DNA of 64,000 nucleotides from Edaphovirga cremea (GCF_003332275.1 NZ_QOVA01000011.1:62001-126000), one strand, 5' to 3'; shown: positions 9,732 to 21,385, counted from the stretch's first letter. Notes: a model not told the origin generated them from the letters alone. A program made the numbers and translations.

Positions 9732-10654
9732 AATAATCCTGCTGCTTTTCTTTTATAGCTCAAACGTATGGATGGATTCATAAAAAAGCCTATCCTGTGG
9801 GTATCCCTTATTTTCTTATCCAAAATATCCAATTTCTCTGGGGCGGTTATCCACTGTTTTTGTTTCAGTTGTATATCTAACCAATGGCATAGAATCAGAT
9901 CGTGATATTTATCACCGAAGATCGCATCCATTCTTTCAGTACAAACAAAAAGGTTATGTATTTTTTCTATTGATGGCGAATTAGACAAGCTGAAATCGCG
10001 TTTTATATACAGGTAATGACTCTCACGTGAAAAAACGATCGCTTTGGAATGAGCTAGCAAATCTGGGAAGACGTAGAAATCTTCGTAGCAGCTAAAATCC
10101 GGTATAGGCGAAGCCAATAACAGAGAGCGTTTGATAAACTGTCCGATTAGATGTGCCTGGAAATCCTTATGATTCAGGAAGCGAATGATGGCCTCATCAA
10201 TGGAAAGCTCTTCCGGTTGCAACCCTTTCCAGACTTTATCTACGGTAGCAAGGTCACGCACTTCATGCAGTTTGGTCAGCAGCAGATCGGGATTTTTTTT
10301 CTCAAGAAAGGCGACAACATCTGGAAGTGAGTTCCTTTTCAGCAAGTCATCACTGTCAAGCATGGTGATATAATCACCATGACTATTGGCGATAGCAAAA
10401 TGGCGTACTTTGCCAATATTTTTGAATTCAACGTGGAAATAGCGCGCCTGTGGTACTGACTGGGCGAAATCCTTTAAAAGAGCGGTGGTACCATCCGTAG
10501 AAGCATCGTTGACCAGAATAATTTCGCATTGCGTTATGCTTTTAGCTAATGCCTCTAGCAGACTGCATAGGGTTTCCTGAAGATAATTTCCACTATTGTG
10601 TGCAGCAATGATAATACTGAGCACTATTTTCTGTGTGGGCATGTTATACGCCAT
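9719..10654 (-). CDS. GT2 family glycosyltransferase (LPS outer core)
   Basis: A 311-aa GT-A fold transferase with the GT2 signature near the N-terminus: VLSIIIAAHNSGNYLQETL (residues 11-29), IILVNDASTDGT near residue 45, and the metal-binding ITMLDSDD near residue 95. The C-terminal half is variable and acceptor-determining. It probably adds a sugar to the outer core, or acts beside WaaL. Donor unknown. ATG at 10654 or ATG at 10642 (MPTQKIVLS) are both possible. Either way the gene overlaps the end of the upstream GT9 by 19-31 bases, which suggests tight translational coupling or a recent junction. Codon use is AT-rich like its neighbours. Confidence 0.85.
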   Translation of the reverse strand: MAYNMPTQKIVLSIIIAAHNSGNYLQETLCSLLEALAKSITQCEIILVNDASTDGTTALLKDFAQSVPQARYFHVEFKNIGKVRHFAIANSHGDYITMLDSDDLLKRNSLPDVVAFLEKKNPDLLLTKLHEVRDLATVDKVWKGLQPEELSIDEAIIRFLNHKDFQAHLIGQFIKRSLLLASPIPDFSCYEDFYVFPDLLAHSKAIVFSRESHYLYIKRDFSLSNSPSIEKIHNLFVCTERMDAIFGDKYHDLILCHWLDIQLKQKQWITAPEKLDILDKKIRDTHRIGFFMNPSIRLSYKRKAAGLLWKK

Positions 10655-11775
10655 CCGTATCCATCAAAAGGGTTCTGCCCGCGGTTTTGTTCCTGACCGC
10701 CCTTAATCTTACTGAGTACATCCTCAGCCGAGATAAGCGCCAAAGGTTGCTGACTGTATAGTTCGTCATCCTGATATTTTTGAGGAGGTACCTGAATGAT
10801 ATGGTGCAAATGTGGATCTTGCAGTGGCCCCGTACTGTCAGGATTCGCGGTCGCAAATAAGCTGATGGTTTTGGTTTTCATCGCCACAGCCAGATGCAAC
10901 GGCCCGGTATCACCCGTAACCAAAAATTCAAAATTGTTAATGTAAGAGAGCAGTTCAGGTAGCGTTGACGTACCTATGTAATTAACGACCCGGGACGCAT
11001 AGTCAGACGGCAATGACTGCAAAAACTCATCAGCCAAAGGCAGCTCTTTTTCTGAACCAATCAACGCAATCCGGTATTTCTCATTGTCGGAGAATAATAA
11101 ATTTGCCAATTCAACAAAACGGTTTACTGGCCAGCACCTGATTTTTTCAGAGGCGCCCATTTGGAAACCAATGATCACTGTATGCAAATCACGGGGAACG
11201 GGTGTGAAAGAAATCGGGATGAACATTGAATTATTATGCGTTTCACAACCCAGTACGGAAACCAGTTTTAATTTGCGATCAATGAGATGCCCATCAAATG
11301 GTTTTGAATAATCAGCCAGCCACTGCTCCATACCCATAGGTTTCGGGTCATAGTTGTCACGGATGATATATTCACAACCAGATAAAACCGCACTCAAAAC
11401 ATCATAGGGCTGCTTGGAATGGAGTAACACGGCAAGCTGTGGTTTGGCTTTTCTGATTCGAAATATGGCAGGCAAGATATCTATAACTTTTTGATCCCAA
11501 TAGACTATATGCGAAAAGTACTCACTTTTCTCTACCAGCATCCTATTTTTCTTACTCGAAACCAGTGTCAATTCAGCCGCAGGGTATCGCTCCCTGATGG
11601 CGCGGATCGCTGGCGTATTAAACATCAAGTCGCCGAGTGCAGTGGTTGAATAAATAACAATACGGCTAAATTCGATATGACGATTGAATGAACGCTTATC
11701 TTTTAAGTTTCCCCCAACCTTGGTATAGAGGTGAAGAAACTTATTAATTAGCTCCAATTTCCACTTTTTCGACAT
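10624..11775 (-). CDS. GT9 family glycosyltransferase (heptosyltransferase-like), copy B
   Basis: A 383-aa GT9 protein, paralogue of the plus-strand gene at 6272-7369. FSRIVIYSTTALGDLMFNTP is near residue 35, SGCEYIIRDNYDPKPMG near residue 130, and the donor-site FLVTGDTGPLHLAVAMKTK near residue 280. It probably adds a heptose or similar residue to the core, with specificity unknown. It follows the WabN-like deacetylase with a one-base gap. The decayed deacetylase copy has the same neighbour in the opposite orientation, so deacetylase and GT9 were probably duplicated as a pair. The last 20 or so residues (GGQEQNRGQNPFDGYGWR) look unlike copy A and overlap the GT2 gene. Confidence 0.85.
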   Translation of the reverse strand: MSKKWKLELINKFLHLYTKVGGNLKDKRSFNRHIEFSRIVIYSTTALGDLMFNTPAIRAIRERYPAAELTLVSSKKNRMLVEKSEYFSHIVYWDQKVIDILPAIFRIRKAKPQLAVLLHSKQPYDVLSAVLSGCEYIIRDNYDPKPMGMEQWLADYSKPFDGHLIDRKLKLVSVLGCETHNNSMFIPISFTPVPRDLHTVIIGFQMGASEKIRCWPVNRFVELANLLFSDNEKYRIALIGSEKELPLADEFLQSLPSDYASRVVNYIGTSTLPELLSYINNFEFLVTGDTGPLHLAVAMKTKTISLFATANPDSTGPLQDPHLHHIIQVPPQKYQDDELYSQQPLALISAEDVLSKIKGGQEQNRGQNPFDGYGWRITCPHRK

Positions 11776-11776
11776 T

Positions 11777-12733
11777 TTATTTCACTTTATGTTGATAATA
11801 TTCAGCCAATGTCATCCCTACAGCCCGCTCATGTAACCATGCAAACAATGCTTCCAGATCGTTATATAAGCCTTCTATATCCTGATCTGTTTTAAATGTG
11901 GGACTGCCGCCTGGCATAAACTCAGACGAATGCAGCATAAATTCAATATAATCATTTCCTTCCGCCAAAGACTGCTCCGCCACTCGCTGCATTTTATCAA
12001 CATTATTCCCGGAAGGACGTAGCCAATGGACTGAAGGTGAACGCTGTTTACCACGCAGGCGATCATAACCCTGCTTAAGGGTATTCATCAACGCAGAATG
12101 TTTAAACTGGATACTCATCGGCACTTCCAGCAGGCTGGAGTTTCCTGGCTGGGAAATATTGCTGGGGTCGATAAAATAGGCGTGGGTTGGAAAAGCACGA
12201 TAATCAGTGCCACCTTTACCCTGCGGGTTGCCAGGTGAATATTGCCAGGTCACACGCGGAGTCACTGAACAATCAACCTGATAGCCATACTCCAGCAGCA
12301 ATGACGCATAATATTCATTGAACGCCCAACGGCCTGCACGGTGACTAAGCATTTTGGTCTGGAATCTGTCTTCCAGTAACTTTGTCATGTGATTGACTTT
12401 ATCGCGAATCTGTTCTGCCGGATATTCAATCAAATAGGGTTTGTGTCGCCAGTCATCGTCGGTCAATGGTTGAAGAGGCGGGCTGTTCCAGGCGTGCAAA
12501 TGCATACCGACCTCCCCCTGACCACGCGCAATGACGTCTTGGGCAAACTCAACGTATGCCTCATCCATCGCCATCTCATAGTTCGTCAGATAGACCGGCT
12601 TGAAGCCATATTTCTCACAAAGCGTTTGAAAACGCGGCAGGAAACGCGTGTTTTCCGTTGAAATACGGTCATGGTTTTGCCACAAATTATCACCTTCAGT
12701 ATCGATGGTGATGATAAACGCCGGTTTTTTCAT
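11777..12733 (-). CDS. wabN: WabN-like polysaccharide deacetylase (LPS core amino sugar)
   Basis: A 318-aa protein beginning MKKPAFIITIDTEGDNLWQN, with an acidic metal-site motif (TIDTEGD, residues 8-14), GMHLHAWNSPP near residue 105 and HRAGRWAFNEYY near residue 155. These fit a NodB-like metal-dependent deacetylase. In Klebsiella, WabN removes the acetyl group from the GlcNAc that WabH adds to the core, giving glucosamine. wabH- and wabG-like genes are in this same locus, supporting the same role. The ATG at 12733 matches the conserved N-terminus; an upstream in-frame ATG would add 20 unconserved residues. First gene of the minus-strand group wabN-GT9-GT2-waaL, divergent from waaQ. Confidence 0.85.
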   Translation of the reverse strand: MKKPAFIITIDTEGDNLWQNHDRISTENTRFLPRFQTLCEKYGFKPVYLTNYEMAMDEAYVEFAQDVIARGQGEVGMHLHAWNSPPLQPLTDDDWRHKPYLIEYPAEQIRDKVNHMTKLLEDRFQTKMLSHRAGRWAFNEYYASLLLEYGYQVDCSVTPRVTWQYSPGNPQGKGGTDYRAFPTHAYFIDPSNISQPGNSSLLEVPMSIQFKHSALMNTLKQGYDRLRGKQRSPSVHWLRPSGNNVDKMQRVAEQSLAEGNDYIEFMLHSSEFMPGGSPTFKTDQDIEGLYNDLEALFAWLHERAVGMTLAEYYQHKVK

Positions 12734-12943
12734 AAATATCAGACCTGAATTCGACAGAGTGCATATATTACGCAGGCCGTTTCGCGTGCGCAAACGGCTT
12801 CGTACAGGAGTTGGACAACGACGGATTCTGTTTGTCTCAAACTTGAATTTTTTTTATGAGTCCATAAGAAAAACGGTGAAGTGTAGCCACATCCGATCGG
12901 GTCATTTAGAATCAACGGTTGGTTTCTTTGATAATGACAAAAA

Positions 12944-14020
12944 ATGAATGATACGCCAGCTCTAATTCCTGTTACTCAAGTAAAACGTATCCTTATCATC
13001 AAACTTCGCCATCACGGTGATATGTTGCTGACTACGCCCGTCATCAACACGCTGAAGCAACATTATCCGCAAGCTGAAATTGACATGCTGCTTTACAAGG
13101 AAACACAGGAAATACTGGCCAGTAATCCTTCTCTTTCACACATTTTTGTCATTGATCGCCAATGGAAGAAGATGGGTACACTGGAGCATTTACGGCAGGA
13201 AGCCCATCTTCTGAAACAACTTATGGCACAGCGTTATGACCTGGTGATTAATTTAGCCGATCAATGGCGCAGCGCAATTATTACCCGTCTGACAGGTGCC
13301 CGTATCCGCCTGGGTTTCGACTTCCCCAAACGCCAGGGGTTTTTATGGCGCAACTGCTATACACAATTGGTTCCCGTCACCGAGCACAACCATTTACATA
13401 CGGTTGAGCAAAACATGACTCTACTGGCACCTCTTGGCCTGAATGATTCAAATCCACAAGTTACGATGAGTTATCGCCTGCAAGATTGGCAAAAATGCGT
13501 AGAATTACTTGAAAAACAAGTGATTGATGACGACTATATCGTAATTCAACCAACTTCACGCTGGTTTTTCAAATGCTGGAGTGAGGAACAAATGGCAGAA
13601 ACGATAGCCGCATTACAGGCTGACGGGCATACTCTGGTGTTAACCTCCGGGCCGGATCCGAAGGAATTGGCGATGATTGAAAAAATCCAGTCGCTTTGCC
13701 CCCGCCAAGGCGTCGTCTCTCTTGCTGGAAAACTCACACTTCGTCAGCTTGCCGCGCTGATTGACCACGCCAAATTGTTTATCGGCGTGGATTCTGTACC
13801 CATGCATATGGCTGCAGCACTGAAAACGCCTTGCATCGCGTTGTTCGGGCCGTCAAAACTCACCTTCTGGCGTCCCTGGCAGGTTAATGGAGAGGTTATC
13901 TGGGCCGGAGATTACGGTTCACTGCCCGATCCCGATCGTGTCGATACTCATACCGATGAACGTTTTCTCAACCTTATCCCTACCGATGTGGTCATTGCTG
14001 CCGCAAGGAGTCAACTGTAA
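12944..14020 (+). CDS. waaQ: LPS core heptosyltransferase III
   Basis: Adds the side-branch heptose (HepIII) to HepII of the inner core. It is a 358-aa GT9 enzyme with the WaaQ-type start VKRILIIKLRHHGDMLLTTPV (residues 12-32), VIQPTSRWFFKCW near residue 200, and donor-site GVDSVPMHMAAALKTP near residue 280. Start ATG at 12944 has only a weak ribosome site. Its stop overlaps the wabG start in TAATG, so the two are coupled. First gene of waaQ-wabG-wabH. No JUMPstart/ops (RfaH) element was found in the 210-base gap upstream, unlike the E. coli waaQ operon. Confidence 0.95.
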   Translation: MNDTPALIPVTQVKRILIIKLRHHGDMLLTTPVINTLKQHYPQAEIDMLLYKETQEILASNPSLSHIFVIDRQWKKMGTLEHLRQEAHLLKQLMAQRYDLVINLADQWRSAIITRLTGARIRLGFDFPKRQGFLWRNCYTQLVPVTEHNHLHTVEQNMTLLAPLGLNDSNPQVTMSYRLQDWQKCVELLEKQVIDDDYIVIQPTSRWFFKCWSEEQMAETIAALQADGHTLVLTSGPDPKELAMIEKIQSLCPRQGVVSLAGKLTLRQLAALIDHAKLFIGVDSVPMHMAAALKTPCIALFGPSKLTFWRPWQVNGEVIWAGDYGSLPDPDRVDTHTDERFLNLIPTDVVIAAARSQL

Positions 14021-15147
14021 TGAGCGCTTTCCGTTTAGCGATTGTTCGCCAGAAATATCGCCCGGATGGTGGCGCAGAACGTTTTGTTGCGCGCGCGCTC
14101 GAAGCCCTGGAAAAGCAAGATCTTGAACTCAACGTCATTACCCGTTCATGGCAGGGCGAGATTAATCCAAATTGGAACATCCATATTTGTAACCCCATAA
14201 AGTGGGGTCGCATCAGTCGCGAACGTGGTTTCGCGATGGCAGCCAGGGAGTTATGGCAAAACCAGAAATTCGATCTGGTACAGAGCCATGAACGTATCCC
14301 CGGATGCGATATCTATCGGGCCGGGGACGGTGTTCATCGACGCTGGCTGTTGCAACGTGCACGAATAATGCCCACCTGGCGGCGGAAATTGTTGTTTGCA
14401 AATCATTATCATCGCTATGTGATGTGCGCCGAACGCGCCATGTATGCAGCACCTGAATTGAAAGCTGTGATTTGTAATGCAGAGATGATTAAGCGTGAGA
14501 TTATGGCGGACTTCTCGGTTCCCGAAGAAAAAATTCGCGTCATCTATAATGCTATTGATAATCAGCGTTTCGTGCCTGCGGACGAAGCGTTGCGCCATGC
14601 ATTGCGTCAAAAACTTTCGATCCCATCCAGCGCAACCTGCCTGATTTATGTTGGTTCAGGTTTTGAACGCAAGGGTCTGGCTGCTGCTATTCGCGCGGTG
14701 GCCGCCACTGACAATTATTTGCTGGTCGTCGGGCAAGACAAAGCGGAGAGGAAATACCGCGCACTGGCGGCATCCCTGGGTTGTCAGAACCGTATCTATT
14801 TCATGGGGCTACAGAACCAGACGCTGCCTTTCTACCAGGCGGCAGACGGACTGCTGCTGCCAACGCAATATGACCCCTTTCCGAACGTGATCCTTGAAGC
14901 CATGGCATGTGGGTTACCCGTGATAACCAGCACAACCTGTGGCGGTGCCGAATTTATCACTCCAGGGAAAAACGGTTTTGTGTGTGATGCTTTCGATCTG
15001 AAGTCTTTGACGTTAGCGATACAGTCACTACCCAAACAGGCGGTTGGTTCTTCAATGGCGCAAGCTGCGAGAGAGCGCATTCTGTTTTCGACACCGACGC
15101 ATCTCTCTGAACAATTAGTTTCCCTCTACAAAGGGTTATTGTATTAA
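14020..15147 (+). CDS. wabG: LPS core GT4 glycosyltransferase, WabG/WaaG type
   Basis: A 375-aa GT-B glycosyltransferase that starts FRLAIVRQKYRPDGGAERFV (residues 4-23), has SHERIPGCDIYRAGDGVHRR near residue 90 and the GT4 motif YDPFPNVILEAMACGLP near residue 285. This sequence type is shared by E. coli WaaG (glucose to HepII) and Klebsiella WabG (galacturonic acid to HepII). The neighbouring wabH- and wabN-like genes favour the WabG role, so the branch sugar is more likely galacturonic acid. That assignment is inference. Overlaps waaQ by one base and is followed 2 bases later by the wabH-like gene. Confidence 0.88.
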   Translation: MSAFRLAIVRQKYRPDGGAERFVARALEALEKQDLELNVITRSWQGEINPNWNIHICNPIKWGRISRERGFAMAARELWQNQKFDLVQSHERIPGCDIYRAGDGVHRRWLLQRARIMPTWRRKLLFANHYHRYVMCAERAMYAAPELKAVICNAEMIKREIMADFSVPEEKIRVIYNAIDNQRFVPADEALRHALRQKLSIPSSATCLIYVGSGFERKGLAAAIRAVAATDNYLLVVGQDKAERKYRALAASLGCQNRIYFMGLQNQTLPFYQAADGLLLPTQYDPFPNVILEAMACGLPVITSTTCGGAEFITPGKNGFVCDAFDLKSLTLAIQSLPKQAVGSSMAQAARERILFSTPTHLSEQLVSLYKGLLY

Positions 15148-15149
15148 TT

Positions 15150-16247
15150 ATGCGTATCCTAATGATTATTGACGGCTTGCCAGGTGGCGGCGCAGAGAAG
15201 GTGGTGGTCACCCTGTGTCAGGGCATGCAGAAATTGGGCAACGATATCAGTCTGATTTCGCTGCGTGATGTCTGTAAATACCCTATTCCGACCGGTATTC
15301 ATTATCAGGTGGTAACCGATACCTGCCGCAAACCCTGGAGAAAAATCACCGAATTGTCACGCAGGGCGCGGTTATTGGACGATGCCATCGCCGATCTTGA
15401 GCGTCAGCAGGGCACATTTGATCTGGTTTTCTCCAATCTGCACAAAACGGATCGCATAGTAAGAAAGAGTCGCATCCTCTCTACCGATAACCTGTGGTTT
15501 TGTATTCATGGCATTCTCTCCACTTCCTATCTGGGACATAGAAAGGGAGTGGATCGCTGGCTGAAACGTAGAAAAATTGCCGATATCTATCAAGGGCAAA
15601 ATATTGTTGCGGTTTCACAGGCGGTGGGCGAAGACTTAAGGGATAACCTGAATATTCACCCAAAACAATTGGCAATAATCAATAATCCATTTGATATCGC
15701 TGAAATTGAACAGTTAGCTAACGCCCCATGCGAACTAGCTGGAAAAGAGTATCTGATCCACGTTGGACGTTTCCATCCGCATAAGCGACACGATCGTCTG
15801 TTAAAAGCTTACGCATTATCGGGTGTTCAGGCTCCTCTGGCGCTGGTTGGAACAGGTAACGACAGTGATATCCAAAAGATAAAAAATCTGGCCGAAGAGC
15901 TGAATATTGCAGAGCGGGTTCTGTTTCTGGGGTTCCAGGCAAATCCTTATCCCCTGATCAAACATGCCGCCCTGCTGGTGTTGAGTTCGGATAGCGAAGG
16001 GTTTGGCAATGTCCTTGTTGAGGCGTTACTGTGCGGAACACCCGCTGTCAGCACCCGATGTCCAGGTGGTCCAACAGAAATTCTTGTGAATGCAGGGATG
16101 ACAGATGCCATTGCAGAGTTGAATGAGGATTCATTGGGTCAGAAAATTCGGGATGTCTATAAGAATCCTCCGAACATTGAGAAAGCACTAATGCAGAGAT
16201 ATGATTTGGACACTATTTGCCAGCAATATTTGACGTTGAATAAATAA
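15150..16247 (+). CDS. wabH: LPS core GT4 glycosyltransferase, WabH-like
   Basis: A 365-aa GT-B transferase with MRILMIIDGLPGGGAEKVV at the start (glycine-rich donor loop), YLIHVGRFHPHKRHDRLL near residue 205 and the EX7E motif SEGFGNVLVEALLCGTP near residue 285. In Klebsiella, WabH transfers GlcNAc to the galacturonic acid placed by WabG, and WabN then deacetylates it. Position right after a WabG-type gene and presence of a wabN-like gene make this the best call. The exact donor is not visible in the sequence. Last gene of the waaQ operon. A strong hairpin with a T-rich tail follows. Confidence 0.8.
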   Translation: MRILMIIDGLPGGGAEKVVVTLCQGMQKLGNDISLISLRDVCKYPIPTGIHYQVVTDTCRKPWRKITELSRRARLLDDAIADLERQQGTFDLVFSNLHKTDRIVRKSRILSTDNLWFCIHGILSTSYLGHRKGVDRWLKRRKIADIYQGQNIVAVSQAVGEDLRDNLNIHPKQLAIINNPFDIAEIEQLANAPCELAGKEYLIHVGRFHPHKRHDRLLKAYALSGVQAPLALVGTGNDSDIQKIKNLAEELNIAERVLFLGFQANPYPLIKHAALLVLSSDSEGFGNVLVEALLCGTPAVSTRCPGGPTEILVNAGMTDAIAELNEDSLGQKIRDVYKNPPNIEKALMQRYDLDTICQQYLTLNK

Positions 16248-16251
16248 CGGT

Positions 16252-16294
16252 AATCATCAGGCAGATAAACTTCCCTGCCTGATGATTTTATTTT
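16252..16294. terminator. Strong terminator between convergent wabH-like and GT9 genes
   Basis: A 13-bp perfect stem (16252-16264 with 16275-16287) with a 10-base loop is followed on the plus strand by TTTATTTTA. It closes the waaQ operon and overlaps the stop of the minus-strand GT9 gene. Confidence 0.88.
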
Positions 16295-17304
16295 AGGAAA
16301 ACAGATACTGCCTGCCAGGCATCTTCAATGCTAACATCCTGACAATCACCCGATTCAGTTTGTAATATTACGTACTTTCCTGACCATGGACGCCAGCGAT
16401 CCTGATTGGTATCACCAAAGAAAACGACCATGTTTTTATTTAATGCGGAGGCCAAATGCATTTGCCCGCCATCACTGCAAATTATTAATTGGCACAGATC
16501 GAATGCAGCAAGTAATTCGCGAACAGACGCCGTCGGATATAAAACAACACGCTCGTTCTTACATAAGGAAAGTAGCTTCTCAGCGCGCACTTGATCGCCA
16601 ACATCATCCTTGTCCAATGTGCCCTGTGGAGACCAGAAAATCAGAACGGAAGCCAGTGGATTCAAGGTTAGTCGCCGAATAATTTCTGCATAACGTTCAA
16701 CCGGCCAACGCCTGTCAGCACCCCGACTACTAATATGAACCGCGTAAATATTATCGGCATCAGGAAGTAATCCCTTGAGCTTCTGAACCGCCTGTTTACG
16801 CTCTTCCTGACCCAAATATACCCTTACCGGTGGAATATCCCCTACATCTTCAGTTATTGCCGATAAATAAGAGTAGGCATGTTCAACCTGATGTTTTCCG
16901 TGAAAGTCGGATTTTTTAAACGGATGGGTAATATATTTATTGTCAAGGTCAGCACCGATAATATTCTTTACCCCAGCCATTCTCGCCAGCCGCAAACTAT
17001 ATTTACAAGGCACTGGATTGGCCAGGATTGCCGCATCGAAATTAATCGTTCTCAGCTTAAGAATAATTCGGATACGATCTAAATAAACGCCGAGAGTCGT
17101 TTCGTTCCTGGCTTTATGTTTTGCTTTTTTATAAACAAAGACCTTTTCAATGTGAGGGTTATTCATCACCACATCTTGGCTTACTTTATTGATAAGTAGA
17201 TATATTTTTGCATCAGGATAGGCATTACGCGTGCCTTCGATCAAAGGGGTGGTGCATACCAGGTCGCCAATATTATCGCGGCGAATAATTAAGATATTCT
17301 TCAT
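16288..17304 (-). CDS. GT9 family glycosyltransferase (heptosyltransferase-like)
   Basis: A 338-aa GT9 enzyme: MKNILIIRRDNIGDLVCTTPLIEG at the start, VHISSRGADRRWP near residue 185, and donor-site IICSDGGQMHLASALNK near residue 275. It is distinct from WaaQ and from the 6272/10624 paralogues. It probably adds another heptose-type residue to the core, with specificity unknown. ATG at 17304 has AGGG five bases upstream; the in-frame ATG at 17328 lacks family support. It is a single gene transcribed opposite to both neighbours, wedged between the waaQ operon and waaA. That suggests separate insertion into the locus. Confidence 0.85.
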   Translation of the reverse strand: MKNILIIRRDNIGDLVCTTPLIEGTRNAYPDAKIYLLINKVSQDVVMNNPHIEKVFVYKKAKHKARNETTLGVYLDRIRIILKLRTINFDAAILANPVPCKYSLRLARMAGVKNIIGADLDNKYITHPFKKSDFHGKHQVEHAYSYLSAITEDVGDIPPVRVYLGQEERKQAVQKLKGLLPDADNIYAVHISSRGADRRWPVERYAEIIRRLTLNPLASVLIFWSPQGTLDKDDVGDQVRAEKLLSLCKNERVVLYPTASVRELLAAFDLCQLIICSDGGQMHLASALNKNMVVFFGDTNQDRWRPWSGKYVILQTESGDCQDVSIEDAWQAVSVFLK

Positions 17305-17425
17305 AACAACCCTATCAGCGAAATCCATCGCCCATCTGAACTAACGTATCTGGTTATCAAATTTGCGCCTTTCGGACACACTTATGGTACTATTATTAAT
17401 AACCCATATAAATGAAATTGATAGA

Positions 17426-18703
17426 ATGTTACTGCGTTTATATCAGGTACTACTTTACCTTATTCAACCCTTGGTCTGGCTCCGCCTACTTCTACGAAGC
17501 CGTAAGGCTCCATCTTACCGTAAACGCTGGGCCGAACGCTATGGATTCTGCGCAGGCAAGGTCGTGCCGGGCGGGATAATGCTGCACTCTGTTTCAGTCG
17601 GTGAAACCCTTGCCGCGATCCCTTTGGTACGGGCGCTGCGCCACCGTTATCCGGCGCTACCCATCACTGTCACCACCATGACACCAACGGGCTCTGAGCG
17701 GGTACAGTCTGCATTCGGTAAGGATGTCCATCACGTCTATCTGCCTTATGATCTGCCCGGTTCCATGCGTCGCTTTCTTGATCAGGTCAATCCCAAGCTG
17801 GTTATCATTATGGAAACCGAGCTGTGGCCGAACATGATTAATGCCCTGCATCAGCGCAAAATTCCACTGGTCATTGCCAACGCCCGCCTATCGGCGCGTT
17901 CCGCCGCGGGTTATAAAAAGATTGGCAGTTTCATGAAAGTCATGCTGAGCCGTATTACCCTGATTGCCGCACAAAATCAGGAAGATGGTGAACGATTCAT
18001 TAATCTGGGACTTAAACGTTCACAGCTCACCATCACGGGCAGCCTTAAATTTGATATTTCCGTCACTCCAGAACTCGCCGCCAGAGCCATTACATTACGA
18101 CGGCAATGGGCACCGCATCGCCCGGTCTGGATCGCCACCAGTACCCATGAGGGTGAAGAAGCCATTCTTCTTCAGGCTCACCGCGAATTATTGAATCAAT
18201 TCCCAAATTTGCTGCTGATACTGGTTCCGCGCCACCCCGAACGTTTTTCGGTGGCAAAAGATCTGACCCAGAAAGCGGGCATGAGTTACACCCAACGCAG
18301 CACAGGTGAAATCCCGAATATTGGTACCCAGGTGGTTATCGGCGATACGATGGGCGAATTGATGCTGCTTTATGGCATTGCCGATCTGGCTTTCGTTGGT
18401 GGCAGTCTGGTTGAAAGAGGGGGGCATAACCCGCTGGAAGCGGCGGCTCACGCCATTCCGGTTCTTATGGGGCCTCACACTTTTAACTTCAAAGATATCT
18501 GCAACAAATTGGCAGAAGCCGACGGCTTAATCACCATCAGTGATACCACTACGCTGGTCAAAGAGATTACGACGCTGCTGACCGATGAGGATTATCGCCT
18601 TTATCATGGCCGCCAGGCGGTGGAAGTTTTACACCAAAATCAGGGCGCGCTGCAACGCTTGCTGCATTTACTGGAGCCGCATCTTCCCCCCAGGAGCCAG
18701 TAA
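17426..18703 (+). CDS. waaA: 3-deoxy-D-manno-octulosonic acid (Kdo) transferase
   Basis: Bifunctional enzyme that transfers two Kdo residues from CMP-Kdo to lipid IVA; essential and membrane-anchored. It has 425 aa, the same as E. coli. An N-terminal hydrophobic anchor (LLRLYQVLLYLIQPLVWLRL) is followed by GGIMLHSVSVGETLAAIPL with the catalytic Glu near residue 60. IMETELWPNMI is near residue 130, STHEGEEAILLQAH near residue 240, and FVGGSLVERGGHNPLEAA near residue 320. The start at 17426 fits the family; an in-frame ATG 63 bases upstream would add residues absent from homologues. Immediately followed by waaE with no gap. Confidence 0.98.
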   Translation: MLLRLYQVLLYLIQPLVWLRLLLRSRKAPSYRKRWAERYGFCAGKVVPGGIMLHSVSVGETLAAIPLVRALRHRYPALPITVTTMTPTGSERVQSAFGKDVHHVYLPYDLPGSMRRFLDQVNPKLVIIMETELWPNMINALHQRKIPLVIANARLSARSAAGYKKIGSFMKVMLSRITLIAAQNQEDGERFINLGLKRSQLTITGSLKFDISVTPELAARAITLRRQWAPHRPVWIATSTHEGEEAILLQAHRELLNQFPNLLLILVPRHPERFSVAKDLTQKAGMSYTQRSTGEIPNIGTQVVIGDTMGELMLLYGIADLAFVGGSLVERGGHNPLEAAAHAIPVLMGPHTFNFKDICNKLAEADGLITISDTTTLVKEITTLLTDEDYRLYHGRQAVEVLHQNQGALQRLLHLLEPHLPPRSQ

Positions 18704-20777
<2,074 letters not shown>

Positions 20778-20902
20778 TTATCCTCCCTCAACGAAAAACT
20801 GGTCACAGCTGACTAGATACACATCAAATATAGGTAACTCAGAAACGATAAGTGAAAGCCCCTCCAGGAAGGGAGGTTTAACGCTAAAAAACTTTTTACC
20901 CT

Positions 20903-20934
20903 GAAAAAAAAACCCGGCCGAAGCCGGGTTTTTA
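20903..20934. terminator. Terminator downstream of rpmG
   Basis: AACCCGGC (20911-20918), CGAA loop, GCCGGGTT (20923-20930), flanked by an A-run before and a T-run after. It can act in both directions. On the minus strand it ends the rpmB-rpmG transcript, with some readthrough probably feeding mutM. Confidence 0.92.
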
Positions 20935-20948
20935 TTAATCCACCAAAA

Positions 20949-21119
<171 letters not shown>

Positions 21120-21127
21120 TCAGTTCC

Positions 21128-21385
<258 letters not shown>

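Noticed and set aside
12734-12943. JUMPstart/ops (RfaH) element upstream of waaQ
   Set aside because: No GGCGGTAGC-like ops core was found in the gap. Absence is by reading only.
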